Positions 8,512-20,011 of a stretch of DNA of 26,851 bases are shown here, piece by piece. Position 1 is the stretch's first letter. Every line of letters begins with the position of its first letter. The DNA lies in NCBI GenBank assembly GCA_017633835.1, contig JAGBOP010000035.1, positions 1 through 26,851 on the forward strand, given 5' to 3'. The DNA is from a bacterium (GTDB taxonomy: Bacteria > Bacillota_I > Bacilli_A > Mycoplasmatales > Mycoplasmoidaceae). The notes beneath the pieces were generated by a model. The model made no database searches and had not been told where the DNA came from. It saw only the letters and a program-made list of their open reading frames with translations. Both the position numbers and the translations under genes were made by a program.

Positions 8512-8892
8512 TTATCGTAAGTGCCCAGTTGCTCCCAAAATAATTAAGATAACTAAGACCGCACAAAGAAATAAAACCGTTCCAAGTCAAATTCAATATC
8601 ATTTATTGCGATGCACATAAACCTTACCGTTATCTTTATATTTATTAATGAAATGATTATGCAATCAGCGATCAGTGTATGTATATCCTTGTCCTTTTTT
8701 CTTTAATAAATAATCATTAAATCCTTCTTTGTATTTATCGTAAACTTGGGAATAGTTAACTGCCATATGCAAGTGTGTTTCCACTTGCTTCTTTTTATAA
8801 ACATCAATTGTGTGCACAATGCTTCTTGTACTTGGTAGTGCATCATAGTGCCTTACCAAGACATCAAATTGAGCTTCGCTTAAATTAGTCAT
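8512..8892 (-). CDS. Small tail-anchored protein coupled to uvrA, function unknown
   Basis: 126 residues with four TGA-Trp codons. The N-terminal ~95 residues are soluble, helical-looking and rich in Tyr, Lys and His. A single hydrophobic segment ([15 protein letters not shown]... about 99-121) is followed by a four- to five-residue tail, the architecture of a C-terminally anchored membrane protein with its soluble part in the cytoplasm. Its ATG lies inside the end of uvrA (8-base overlap), so it is the last gene of the long minus-strand string. I recognise no family. Proximity to uvrA may be only operon packing; it could also be a membrane tether. Confidence 0.72.
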
Positions 8893-11857
8893 GGTTATTA
8901 TTTGTTGGTTCTAAATATGGTAATAAATATTGGGCAGTATATGAAGTATCAAAATTATTTTGTACTAATTGTTCTGGTGTACCAGTTGCAATGACTTGCC
9001 CACCATTTTTACCGCCATCAGGTCCTAAATCAATAATGTGATCAGCCACCTTAATTAAATCAAGGTTATGTTCAATAACAATGACAGTATCACCATTATT
9101 GACAATTCGGTTGAGAATTTGAATTAAATTCTTAATGTCATGTGTGTGCAAACCAGTTGTTGGTTCATCAAGGACATATAAAGTTTTACCAGTTGGTTTA
9201 CGTTGCAAGAATTTGGCAAGTTTAATGCGTTGGGCTTCCCCTCCGGACAAATCAAGGGCATTCGTTCCTAGTTTCATATAACCTAATCCAACATCTTTCA
9301 TTAAATTTAATTTATATGAAATACTTGGAATATTCTTAAAAAATTCACAAGCTTCATCAACGGTTAAATCTAATACTTCGTAAATATTCTTACCTTTATA
9401 ACGAATTTGTAAAGTTTCTTCGTTGTATCTTCTACCATTACATTCATCACATTTTACATAAACATCAGGTAAGAAATTCATTTCAATTTTGATTTCCCCA
9501 TTTCCACTACATTTTTCACAAATCCCGCTGTTAGTATTAAAAGAAAACCTACTACTTGTATATCCCCTTGCTTTTGCTTCTGGAATTTGAGCAAATAATT
9601 CCCGAATATCATTAAAAACACCAACGTAAGTAACTGGGTTGCTACGTGGAGTGCGACCAATTGGTTCTTGGTCTACAACCACTAATTTATCAATATCTTT
9701 TGCTCCTACTAAGCTGGAATAAGGAAGTGGTTGCACAAATGGATTGAAGTTTTCTTTATCAATTGCTTTAATTAAAGTTTCATTAATTAAAGTACTCTTT
9801 CCACTACCAGATACTCCGGTTACTACAATTAATTTACCTAACGGGAAAGTAACATTAATGTTCTTTAAGTTATTACCTTTTGCTCCCTTTAAGATTAATT
9901 TTTTGCCATTGCCTGAGCGTCTAGTAGTTGGAACTGGGATTGAGTAATTATGAGCAAGATAATTACCAGTTAATGAATAGGGATCTTTCATTACATTTGC
10001 TGGGGTATTGCTAGCTACTACATATCCCCCATTTGTTCCAGCACCAGGTCCCATGTCAACTAATCAGTCAGCTGCTCGCATGGTGTCTTCATCGTGTTCA
10101 ACCACTAACAATGAGTTACCAAGGTCACGTATTTGCTTCATGGTTTGAATTAACTTATCATTATCTTTTTGATGTAAACCAATACTTGGTTCATCAAGCA
10201 CATATAGCACTCCAGTTAAGTGTGAACCAATTTGGGTAGCTAACCGAATGCGTTGTAATTCTCCTCCACTTAAAGTATTGGCACTTCTACTTAACGTGAC
10301 GTAATTTAATCCAACGTTGTTTAAGAAATTTAAGCGGTCATTAATTTCTTTTAAAGCTAGTTTAGCAATTTTATGATGATAATCACTTAACTTTAATTCT
10401 TTAAAGAAGGTGATTAATTCGTCAATGGGATAATCAGTTAATTCAATAATGTTTTTATTGTTAATTCGCACTGCTAAGGCTTTTTCATTTAACTTCTTAC
10501 CATGGCAAACTTTACAGTCAATTTCACTTAAATATTTGCTGTAATATTCTCTAGCCATATTACTGTTGGTTTCCATGTGGCGACGTTGAATTAAATCTGC
10601 TACTCCTTCCACATAATCCCTGGTAATGCGTTGATTACCAGTGTTGGAAGTAAAGTTAATTTCAATCGGTACATCTGATCCATGCAAAATGTGTTCAATT
10701 GCTTCTTCGTCTAAATCCCGAATCGGTGTATTTTTATCAATGTTGTAGTACTTTAACATCGCATCAAATTTTTGCCAGTCATAAATATTCGTATTAACTG
10801 TATTTTTAAAGAAATCAATTCCTCCTTCGTTAATACTTAATTCATCGTGTACAAAAATCTTTTTGGGGTCTGGTTCATAAGTAAAACCAAGTCCTTTACA
10901 GTAATCACAAGCTCCCACCGGAGAGTTAAACGAAAATAATCGTGGTTCAATTTCTGGTAAAGAAAAACCACACTTACTACAAGAAGCATTTTGGTTATAG
11001 GTATATGTTTCTTGACTACTATCAGGTTTAATTCTTAAAACACTAATATGACCTTTCCCATATTTGGTGACAGTTTCTAACGTGTCATAAATTCGGCTCT
11101 TAGTATCTTGATCTTTATGCAATACAATCCGGTCAACCACTACATACACATCGTGTCTAGCATTCTTATCAAGTTCGATGGTGTCATCAAGTAAGTATTG
11201 CGTGTTATCAACTTTAACCCGAATAAAGCCTTCTTTTTTTAAGCGTTCAAATTCGTTTTTGAACGTTCCTTTTTCGTGCAATGCAATTGGTGCATAAAAT
11301 TCTAGCTTATCATTTTCATCAAATTCCCAAATCTTGTCAAAGATTTGTTTTAAAGTTTGACTTTCAATTTTAACATTACACCGCGGACAGTATGCATCTC
11401 CAATCCGAGCGAAAATTAACCGTAAGTAGTCATAAATTTCAGTAACAGTTCCAACCGTACTTCTGGGGTTATGTGATGAAGTTTTTTGGTCAATGGAAAT
11501 CGAAGGACTTAATCCTTCAATACTATCGACATCGGGTTTATCTCCATTGCCCAAAAATTGTCTGGCATACGAACTTAATGAATCAAGATAGCGTCTTTTT
11601 CCTTCGTTAAAGATGGTATCAAAAACTAAACTTGATTTACCACTGCCTGACACCCCTGTAATGACAACTAATTTATCTTTAGGAATATCAATATTAACGT
11701 TTTTTAAATTGTTTTCTTTTGCACCCCGCACCATAATCCAATTATTAGATGTGTGGTTTACATCATCATAAAAAATGCGATTTTTAATTTCATCCAAATG
11801 ATCAATTGCTAATTCATTTTCATGCAAGTCATTGGTGGTTGCTGTTTTTGTTGCCAT
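8885..11857 (-). CDS. uvrA: Excinuclease ABC subunit A
   Basis: 990 residues (usual about 940), read through one TGA-Trp at 10061-10063 that would split it under the standard code. UvrA is the damage-sensing ATPase of nucleotide excision repair. Two ABC modules are visible: Walker [11 protein letters not shown] near 68 with LSGGE signature and LDEPSIGLH, and a second Walker [11 protein letters not shown] near 681 with LSGGEAQR and LDEPTTGLH. Zinc-binding pairs occur as CSKC...CDYC in the insertion domain and CEKC...CDEC in the C-terminal half. About 35 extra residues precede the usual start region ([14 protein letters not shown]). A good Shine-Dalgarno (AAGGAG, complement of 11864-11869) supports the ATG. 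It lies 32 bases after the lipoprotein gene. Confidence 0.97.
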
Positions 11858-11863
11858 TTTAAT

Positions 11864-11869
11864 CTCCTT
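11864..11869 (-). promoter_or_regulatory. uvrA ribosome binding site
   Basis: AAGGAG on the minus strand, six bases before the ATG. This is the best Shine-Dalgarno in the minus-strand operon. Confidence 0.75.
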
Positions 11870-11889
11870 CCTTTCGTTATGGTTTTTAT

Positions 11890-13044
11890 TTAATTAATGT
11901 AAGTAAAAATTTGTAATTTATTTGCTTCATTAAAAACTTGTTGCAAGTTGCTAGCACTATATAATCCATAGTACCGTGAGTGATGATAGCAAGACAAAAA
12001 GCACATTGGATAAGCTTGAGCTTGCATATTAAAGATATTTAAATTGGGAACTAAACTAACAGTTTTTGATCAATGCATAATTTTATTAATACGATTTAAT
12101 TGTTTATTGTTAGCAATTCCTAAATATTTGCTGATATTAAAGAAATTATAGTTGGTTTGCATTCAATCCCCATTAAAAGTATAACTAGCTGGTAAGGAAT
12201 AATTGTTTTCATCCCCACTTAAACTACTGTTTAAGGTTTGGGGTGAATTTAAATAATCAGTAAGAAAGAATTGGCCAAAGGTTTGGTATCATTTTGCCTT
12301 ATTGTTTTTATCAAAATGATTAATTAGATGATTGTTAGTAAACAATAATTCCTTGTTAAATTTAATGTATCATCCTCCGTAAACATTAAACATTAAATTA
12401 TTATTTGGATTAGTACAATAATTAACTAAACACGGAGCTATCGTTGCATTATTAATTGTAATTAAACTCGTTACTTGAGCAACATTATTAATTGCACTGC
12501 TAGTGTTAATTACGTTGTTTTCTACTGGTGCAACGTTGTAAGTAGTAGTTAACTGATAACTTAAATTTAAAGTATCATCATCTAATTGATAATTAACATC
12601 ATTTACTTGGTACATGGTGTTAACTGCTCATAATTTGTTATTAACAAAATTATTGTTAGTTAATTCGTTTAAAGAATATAGATAATTTTGTCCATATACC
12701 CAAATATGGTGTTGGTGTTGTAACACTTCATTAATATTTTGCTTTCAAAACGTTAAATCAGTGGCAATAACTTGATTAAAACCAGCTTGTTTAATTTCAT
12801 CATTAAAATAATTATTTCAATTATTTCATGCACTATTAGTTTTAGTTGCATCAATTGATAATTGAGCATTATCTTGCTTAAATACTGTTGTGGATAAATT
12901 AGCGTAATTATCATTGGCATTTACAGTTGATTGATTATTTGCACACGAAATAACTGTGCAAACACTAATTACACTAATAGTGCTAACTAAAAATAATCCG
13001 GTTAAATACTTTCAATAATGATGTTTATTTTTTTTCTTGATCAT
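11890..13044 (-). CDS. Lipoprotein of unknown function
   Basis: 384 residues; many TGA-Trp codons fragment it under the standard code. The N-terminus is a classic type II signal: basic MIKKKNKHH, a hydrophobic core, then lipobox VIS|C with Cys34 as the lipidation site, followed by a Ser/Asn-rich linker. The mature part is Asn-, Tyr- and Trp-rich without repeats or a family I recognise; it ends in YPMCFLSCYHHSRYYG... and TYIN. It would be exported, processed by LspA and displayed on the cell surface. The start overlaps the exonuclease gene by 20 bases, so an envelope gene is embedded between two DNA-repair genes. In M. genitalium a lipoprotein gene (MG260) also sits beside dnaE and the exonuclease, which suggests an old arrangement; homology is not shown. 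Confidence 0.85.
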
Positions 13045-13924
13045 TGTTAAAATAGGAATAAAAAGCACTAAAGCCATCTTTGTAAACATTATCTTTAATT
13101 TGGTTGGTGGCAATTGGTTTGGCTTTTAATAAGTTAATGTTGTGGTTAGTAAATAATGAGCAATTAATGGTGGCAATGTTTTTAAATAAGTCACAATCAT
13201 CTTTCCCTTTTTCCAGTAATTCCCGTGTCTTTTTAGGGATGTCAGCAAGGTGAGCATAAATTTCATTAACCCCCCCCGGATATTTAATTAAAAGATTTTT
13301 TGCAGTCGTAGGACCAATTCCTTTAATCCCGTGATAAAAATCGGAGTTATCACCAGCTAGTGCTTTATAGTCAATCATTAATTTTGGCATAAAACCATAT
13401 TGTTCTTTAAAGGTTTGTTCATTTTCAGTTTGCATTTTACTAATACCTTTTTGAAACATGCAAACTTGAATGTTTGGATCAATTAATTGCAATAAATCAT
13501 GGTCACTAGTATAAATATCACATTTAATTTCATCTTTGGATGCACTAGAAGCAAAACTACCAATTAAATCATCTGCTTCATACCCTGGTTTTGCTAATAA
13601 CACAAAACCAAAATCACTAAAAATTTTGCGGATGGTGGGTAATAATTCTACTAGTTCGTCAGGCATGGGTTTCCGGTTACTTTTATATGCTTCAAATTGC
13701 TGCTTGCGAATTAATTTTTCTTTAGAATCAAATGCTGCAATCTTGAAATCTCATTCTTTATTTCACACTAATTTAAAGCAAATGGAATAAAGCATTTTAA
13801 TCGTGATGCGTTGCACATCCACCCGATTATTAGTGTTATTTTCAGCTGCTTTTTTATTAATGGATAATGAGGCATAATAAAGTCGGTAAATTAAGGAATT
13901 AGCATCAATTAAAATTGCGTTCAT
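13025..13924 (-). CDS. 5'-3' exonuclease (PolA N-terminal / flap endonuclease type)
   Basis: 299 residues, continuous through two TGA codons. It is the stand-alone 5' nuclease that in mollicutes replaces the N-terminal domain of DNA polymerase I; it removes RNA primers and flaps. Metal-site motifs are in order: LIDANSLIYR, AAFDSKEKLIRKQQFEAYK, GYEADDLIGSFA, TSDHDLLQLI, and DYKALAGDNSDF followed by the helix-hairpin-helix KGIGPTTAKNLL. The ATG shares a base with the dnaE stop (TAATG), indicating coupled translation with the polymerase. A run of eight G on the coding strand (complement of 13270-13277) lies in the codons for PGGV after the H2TH helix. No polymerase domain is fused. Confidence 0.94.
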
Positions 13925-16900
13925 TATTTAGGTTCTTCTTTCTTTTCTAAAGTAATTTTATTCGCAGTAATTTCGTTAGTTTTCTTCATATCATCAATGT
14001 TTAAAAAGAATCCATTTTTAATAATAGTAATGTCATAGTGGTCTTGGTCTTTAAAGAAATCGGGAGTACTTAAATACTTTTGGTATTTTCAAAAAGGAAT
14101 GGTAGCAGTGAAATGAAAATTATCTTTTTCTAATAGACAACTAGTAGATAAGCGACCTTTTTTATCCCGTTTTTCTTTATGGTGTAATAATAAGACGTTG
14201 GTTAATGCTAATTTGGCTTTATCTTGTAAATTAGCAATGGGATTATTAGCATTTTCTAATTGATTTTGCGTACTACTTAACAAACTACGACTATAACCTA
14301 ATAAATCAAATTCTGCTTTAACTAATTGGGAATTAGTTAATGATTTAAAATTTCTTACCTTTACCTTATTGTCTAATAAGGTGTTTAAATTAGCAAATTG
14401 ATCATAGTCAATCATTTCGCTATTAATGGCATTAATTGCATCTAATCAAATTAATAATTGGTTCCGATCAGGACATAATTCATCATAGCATCCTGCTAAA
14501 ATTAAGGTTTCAATTAATTTCGCACTTGCTATTTTAATGCTAGCAAATAAGCATGCTTTAGGATCTGATAAATTTTTGGTAGCAATTTTTACTAATTCAT
14601 TTAATTTATCAATACTTGCTTGACCAATTCCTTTAATGGTATTAAATCCAAAATAAAGTAATTGTAACTTATTATTATATGTAAAGTCATATTGGGAATT
14701 AAGAATGGAAGGAGCATATAGTTTGACGTTCATTAAATGAGCAAATGTAAGAATATTTTGGGCATTATCTTTAAAGGGTTTAAATAATAAATAAGCTTGA
14801 ATAAATTGTAATGAATAATGAACTTTAAAGTATGCTAATCAATATGAAATAAAGGCATATGCTACGGCATGGGAATGATTAAACCCATAACTAGCAAATT
14901 CAAAGACATAATCATAAATTTTCGTTGCTTCTTTTTCATCAATGCCGTTTTTAATACTACCAGTAATAAATTTTTCTTTTAAACTTGCTAATTCATCCGC
15001 ATGTTTTTTACTAATGGCTCTTCGTAATAAATCGGCATCTTGTAAACTAAAGCCAGCTACTTTTACAGCAATTTCCATGACTTGTTCTTGGTAAACTAAC
15101 ATCCCAGCAGTGGGAGCTAAAATTGGTTCTAATTGGGGTAAATTATACTTAATATTTTTTGGATCTTCCCGGTTCTTAATTCATTGGTCAATTTGACTTT
15201 GGGGACCGGGACGAAACATCGCACTAGTCATGGCTAAGTCTTCAATGCAAGTTGGCTTAACCCTGGTTAATAATTTTGTCATCCCTGGTGATTCAAATTG
15301 GAACACCCCAAAGGTGTCACCCTTACTTAATTCTTTATAGACATCTTCATCACTTAAATCAAGGTTATTTAAATCAATTACTTCATTACATTGGGCTTTG
15401 ATTTTATCAACAATATTTTGTAGTAAGGTTAAGTTACTTAAACCAAGTAAGTCCATTTTTAATAATCCCAAGGATTCCAAATATTCCATGCTATATTGGG
15501 TAACAATTTCATTATTGTTGCCCAATTGAATGGGAATAATATCATATAAATCAATATCACTTAAAACTATTCCCGCCGCATGCATGGAATATTGTCGATA
15601 TAACCCAATTAACTTAAAAACATGGCTAAATAGTAGTTGGTGTGATTCATATAATTCACTTGGAATTATTTTTTTAATGGCTTCTTCGCTGTTAGTATCA
15701 TCAAGTTTTAAAGGAATTAATTTACAAATTTGATCAACAGTATGCTGTTCTAAATTTAAGGTGCGACCAATATCCCGAATGGCTGTTTTTATTTGAATGG
15801 TTTGGAAAGTAATTAAATAAGAAACTTTGGTGGTTTCATTGCCATGATTATAAAAGCTAAATAAATGATTAATTAATTCTTGGCGTTTATTATCCGCAAT
15901 ATCAATATCAATATCAGGCATTGTTTTGCGAGCTTTATTTAAAAACCGTTCAAAAATTAAATGGTATTTTAATGGATCAATAGTGGTAATGTCAAGAGCA
16001 TATGCTACTAGCGAACCTACTGCACTACCCCGACCAGGACCTACTAAAATGTGATTCTTTTTGGCAAAACTAACGTATTCATGCACAATTAGAAAGTAAT
16101 CATCAAAACCTAAATCATGAATTACTTCTAATTCGTATTTAAGTCGGTCAACATATGCTTTATCAACTAAATCATTTTTTAATTTATGTTTTAAACCTTG
16201 ACTTGCTAATTTTCGTAAGTAAGTTTTAGCAGTTTTACAATCAGAAGGTAAAGGAAATTTTAATAAGTGGTTTTCGTTAAAGGGAATAATAAGTTTAATA
16301 TTTGTTAATAAATGGTTTAAATTTGCCAATCCTTTTTCGCTAAACTTTGCTTGTGCTTGCTGTAAATCAAGTAAATAATCAGGCCCATTAATCTTAGGGT
16401 CTGCTAGCAAAATCTTTTTGATGTTTTCATCATCATTGATTGTTTTATTACTTTTAATAGCTTGTAATAAAACAAAATCTGCATAATCGGGTGCATTTAA
16501 ATACTTCGAACTTTGACAAGCAATATAATTTGGTTGTTTAGGATCTAATGTATAGTAAAACTCACTTTGATTAGGTAGATTTTGTTTTAGATCAATGATG
16601 GCTAAACCTGGTAAATAATCAGGTAATTTAAATGGTTTTTTTAATTGAATAAATGAACTTATTTTAATTAAGTTCTTATATCCTTCGTAATTTAAGGCAC
16701 ACAAAATGCACTCATATTCTTGATAACTTGTTTTCATGCCAATGACGGGAATTAGATTGTTTTTTTGGCATGCTTGATAAAAAGCAATTGCTCCGTATAA
16801 AACATTTTCATCAGCAATTGCACAATACTTTAATTGGTGATTAACACTAAAAGCAATTAAATCATCAATTTTAATCAATGAATTTAAAAATGAATAAGTG

Positions 16901-16947
16901 GTTTGCACATTTAAATTAGTATAGTTAATTATTTTCTTGGTGTTCAT
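13924..16947 (-). CDS. dnaE: DNA polymerase III alpha subunit, DnaE type
   Basis: 1007 residues, read through four TGA-Trp codons. This is the second C-family replicase of low-GC Gram-positives, beside PolC, used for primer extension or error-prone synthesis. The N-terminal PHP domain is present but lacks the metal-binding HxH (NVQTTYSF at residues 13-20), so it is probably inactive. Palm motifs are intact: GPGRGSAVGSL (303-313), PDIDIDIAD (344-352) with the catalytic Asp pair, and KMDLLGL for the third Asp. Fingers and tandem HhH follow (YQEQVM, LLRRAISKK, FNHSHAVAY). The C-terminal OB region is shortened relative to E. coli (1160 residues). The ATG lies 23 bases inside the nrnA end and the stop overlaps the exonuclease ATG. 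Confidence 0.96.
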
Positions 16948-17962
16948 GATTAATCAATTCAGTTTCGTATTGTTTATAAGTATTTTTTAGATCATTAACA
17001 AGTTCATTAAATTCTTGTTCATCTTTAACTGTGCATCCACTAGCATGCTTATGCCCTCCACCATGGTATTTTTTAGCTACTTCCAAAATGGAGATTGGGT
17101 CATTTGAACGCAAACTACAACTATAGGTTTGCTTTAAATCGTTTCATCTTGCACATGCATAAATCGGATAATTACGAATTGCACTTAACAAGTAAACAAA
17201 TGGGTGACTACTTGGAACTTTAAATGGTTCATTACTACCTTTTGGAATTCATAGTGAGCCAACATGGTCTTCAAATTTTGCTAAGCCAAATAAATAGTTT
17301 TCATATTTAACTACATTTAGATCACGAGTATATAAAATGCGGTGCACTAATTGGCGATCAGCATGAGCATAGTCAAGTAAGATGACGGCTTGGAAAGTAT
17401 TAATTGAAGTGTTACTAAACCGAAAACAATTAGTATCAGTGACAATACCAGCGTATAAAAATGTTGCAGCACTTTGAGGAATAAATAAATTAGCATTATT
17501 GCAAATAATGGTGACCAGTTCACAAGCACTACTTGCTTTAGGATCAACGTATTCAAAGTTAGTGAAGCATTCTACGTATTCATGGTGATCAATCCGAATG
17601 GTGGTTTCACATTTTTTTAATAAATCTGCTCCTAAGACTCTAGTTAGGCATGGTCCATCAACACTAATTCCTAATGCTCCATTGATGAATTCATTTTCAT
17701 CAAAACCAATTTCTTCTTCGGCAGGCATGAAATTTAAAGTTAACTTTAAATCAATGGCAGTTCGCATTTTCATGACATGCACTTCTTTTTCTTTAAATGA
17801 AGTTTTAATGATATCACGTAATCCAAACGCACTACCAAGTGCATCAAAATCTGGATCTTCATGCACAAAAATCGCAATTTTTTGGTATTTACATATGTTG
17901 GAAACAAAGTGGTCGATGAACTTGCCCATCTTGACCCCAGCAACACCAGTTTTTACTCACAT
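16925..17962 (-). CDS. nrnA: DHH/DHHA1 phosphoesterase, NrnA type (nanoRNase / pAp or c-di-AMP pathway)
   Basis: 345 residues from the chosen start. DHH-domain motifs are HEDPDFDALGS (metal Asp residues) and RIDHHEY; the C-terminal DHHA1 glycine loop is GGGHKHASG. NrnA-type enzymes degrade 2-5 nt RNAs and pAp, and related mycoplasma proteins also hydrolyse pApA, so it closes RNA turnover and possibly c-di-AMP signalling. ATG at 17962 is preceded nine bases upstream by GAGGT and overlaps thiI by ten bases; its second codon is TGA (Trp). A second ATG at 17929 (334 residues) fits the family start equally well but has only a GGGG stretch upstream. The symbol reflects family membership; exact substrate is not determined by sequence. 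Confidence 0.9.
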
Positions 17963-19137
17963 AAATTTACTACCTCAATATTTTCTTTTTGACTAGCATT
18001 TTCTTCTAATCCAGTTAACAATGGAATTTCTGCTTCTAATGCTAAAGCAGTAGAAACATTGGGATCAGTAACTGGATTTTCTGGTGCAAACAAGGAACAA
18101 GAATCAGGATAAGGTTCAATTGAAATTGGGTATGTTTGATAAAAAGTAGCTAGTTTAATAATTTCAAGTTTATCAAAGCATAACAAAGGACGAAAAATTA
18201 ATAGTAATGGATTTAACACATTGGAAATTGTTTGCATACTATAAAACGTTTGACTGGCTACTTGTCCTAAACTTTCGCCAGTAGTAATACTTCAAATTTT
18301 TAGATATTTGCACAAATGGGAAGCGATGCGGAAAAAGGAACGACGCATAAGATTAATTTTATAACTTTGGTTTGAAATATGACTGATTTCGTTTTGAATT
18401 TGCGTAAAGTTAATAATATATAGTTTACTATTGCATAATTTATTATTTAACGTAATTAATTTTGCTAAGCGAATCGTTTTTTGCTTTGCTTCTTCACTTG
18501 TATATGGTGGGGAAATAAAGGTGATGAAATCAAGGTGAAACCCTTTTTTTAGCATTAATTTGGCTGCAACTGGTGAATCAATCCCTCCGGAAATTAGGCA
18601 TAAAGTCTTATTTTCTTTGGTAACTGGTAATCCACCAATGCCGTTATATGGATTACTTAAAACAAAAAAGCCATCTTTGTGAATTTCCACATAGACTTCT
18701 TCATCAAAATTAATTAAATCAACTTGTAGATTCTTAGCTTCTTTTAGTAAACAAGCTGCTAACATCTTAGCAAAATCCATTGAAATAATTGGATATTGTT
18801 TATTAACTCGTTTGACACTAACCCGGAATTTAATAGATTTATTTAAATTCGGATTGGTACTTAAAATTTGTTTTGCTAATTCAGGAACTGTTAATTTACT
18901 ATCAAAAACTAATAAAAAATAGAATTTGCTAATTCCTGGAATTAAACCAAGAATGTGGCAAATTGATTCTTTATTGGTTTCAGTTACATTATTAACTAGA
19001 ATGTAATCAAAGTGCTTAATGATGGTAAGATTATATTCTTGCAATGCTTTTTTAATGTTTTCATATAACTGGTGCAAGAACATGGCCCGGTGGCCTTTTT
19101 TTAAAGTTAATTCACCAAATTTAATAATTATTTGCAT
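17953..19137 (-). CDS. thiI: tRNA 4-thiouridine synthase ThiI
   Basis: 394 residues, through one TGA-Trp. An NFLD-like N-terminus (IIIKFGELTLKKGHRAMF) and THUMP domain (about 50-160) bind tRNA. The PP-loop ATPase has SGGIDSPVA at 183-191. The family motif TTGESLGQVASQT is intact, and the late Cys region reads PDSCSLFAPENPVT. As in other Gram-positive-type ThiI, there is no C-terminal rhodanese domain, so sulfur must come from a cysteine desulfurase directly. It makes s4U8 in tRNA. It overlaps nrnA at the 3' end and follows the nuclease gene by 31 bases. Confidence 0.95.
17972..17976 (-). promoter_or_regulatory. Putative nrnA ribosome binding site
   Basis: GAGGT on the minus strand, within the end of thiI and nine bases before ATG 17962. 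It is the reason the longer nrnA start was chosen. Confidence 0.5.
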
Positions 19138-19168
19138 AATCTTTTATTCTTTATTATTTTGTTATTTA

Positions 19169-20011
19169 TTAATTGTTATCGTATGCTTTTTGTAATCAAT
19201 TAATATCGTTTTGACTTAAAGCTGGACTTACTCCACTCACAATATAAGTTTCATACCATTTTTTAGCATAATCAACATACTTTTGGAATAATTCTCGGTT
19301 TTGTTCACAGTTAACAATGCATACTTTATTAGTTTTAACGTCAAAATCTTTGGGTTTAATATAAAGTTCAGTGGGAACAAACCCAACGACAAAACTACCT
19401 TTTGTGGCATTTCGTAAATATAAATATAAATTTAATTGAAATAAGTAGTTTTCAGGAATTTTAATGAGATTATTAGGAAATCATTCAGGGATTTTACCAT
19501 CAACTAGTTTAACTACTGGTTTACCAGTTTCATCTTTTTGCATGTAATAAAAACCATTATTTTCATTAAACACAAAACTATCAATGCTAGCAGTTTTTAT
19601 TTCAATCATCCGGTGATTTTGTTCATCGATCTTCCCGTTTGCATCTAATGGTTCCCCATCCGGAATTCCCCCAAAAATGGGTAAATCCTTAAAAGCATCT
19701 CACTTAATCTTACTTGGATCATACGATTGGTATTTAACGTTAGTTAAACTACTATAATAATCACGTAATTTAGGTTCAATGCATTGACCCACTTGCGAAT
19801 AAATGGGGTCAAAGGGTTCTTTATATAACCCAAAGATCTTCATTCACAACTTTACTTGGTTAGTTCCGTTGCGTTCAAATAGTTCACCTAACGTGGTACC
19901 CGTGATTTTTTTGGGTTTAACTTTTGCTAAGTATTCCTTACTTAATACTAACCGGTTGCCCACTTGGTAAAAATCTTTGCCCAGTTTGGCACTAAAAATC
20001 TTGTTTTGCAT
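19169..20011 (-). CDS. Putative YqaJ-like / PD-(D/E)xK nuclease
   Basis: 280 residues, broken under the standard code by TGA codons. The N-terminal part has the YqaJ-type layout: KKITGTTLGELF, then VKLWMKIFGLYKEPFDPIY and GQCIEPKLRDYY. The catalytic-looking segment is GGIPDGEP (Asp) followed by MIEIKTAS (E-x-K), the PD-(D/E)xK pattern, then a helix FQLNLYLYLR matching the Q-x-x-x-Y motif of RecB/lambda-exonuclease relatives. I recall an MAGa7180-type putative nuclease family in mycoplasmas that this could belong to. No phage genes are adjacent, so it is probably a resident nuclease. It is the first gene of the minus-strand string; AAGGA eight bases before the ATG supports the start. Substrate unknown. 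Confidence 0.75.

Noticed and set aside
10061..10063. Apparent split of uvrA into two genes
   Set aside because: The break is a single TGA; both halves are in the same frame and the protein is complete and of normal length when TGA is read as Trp.
13924..16947. dnaE as a pseudogene in four pieces
   Set aside because: All interruptions are in-frame TGA codons at positions that fit the DnaE alignment; there is no frameshift.
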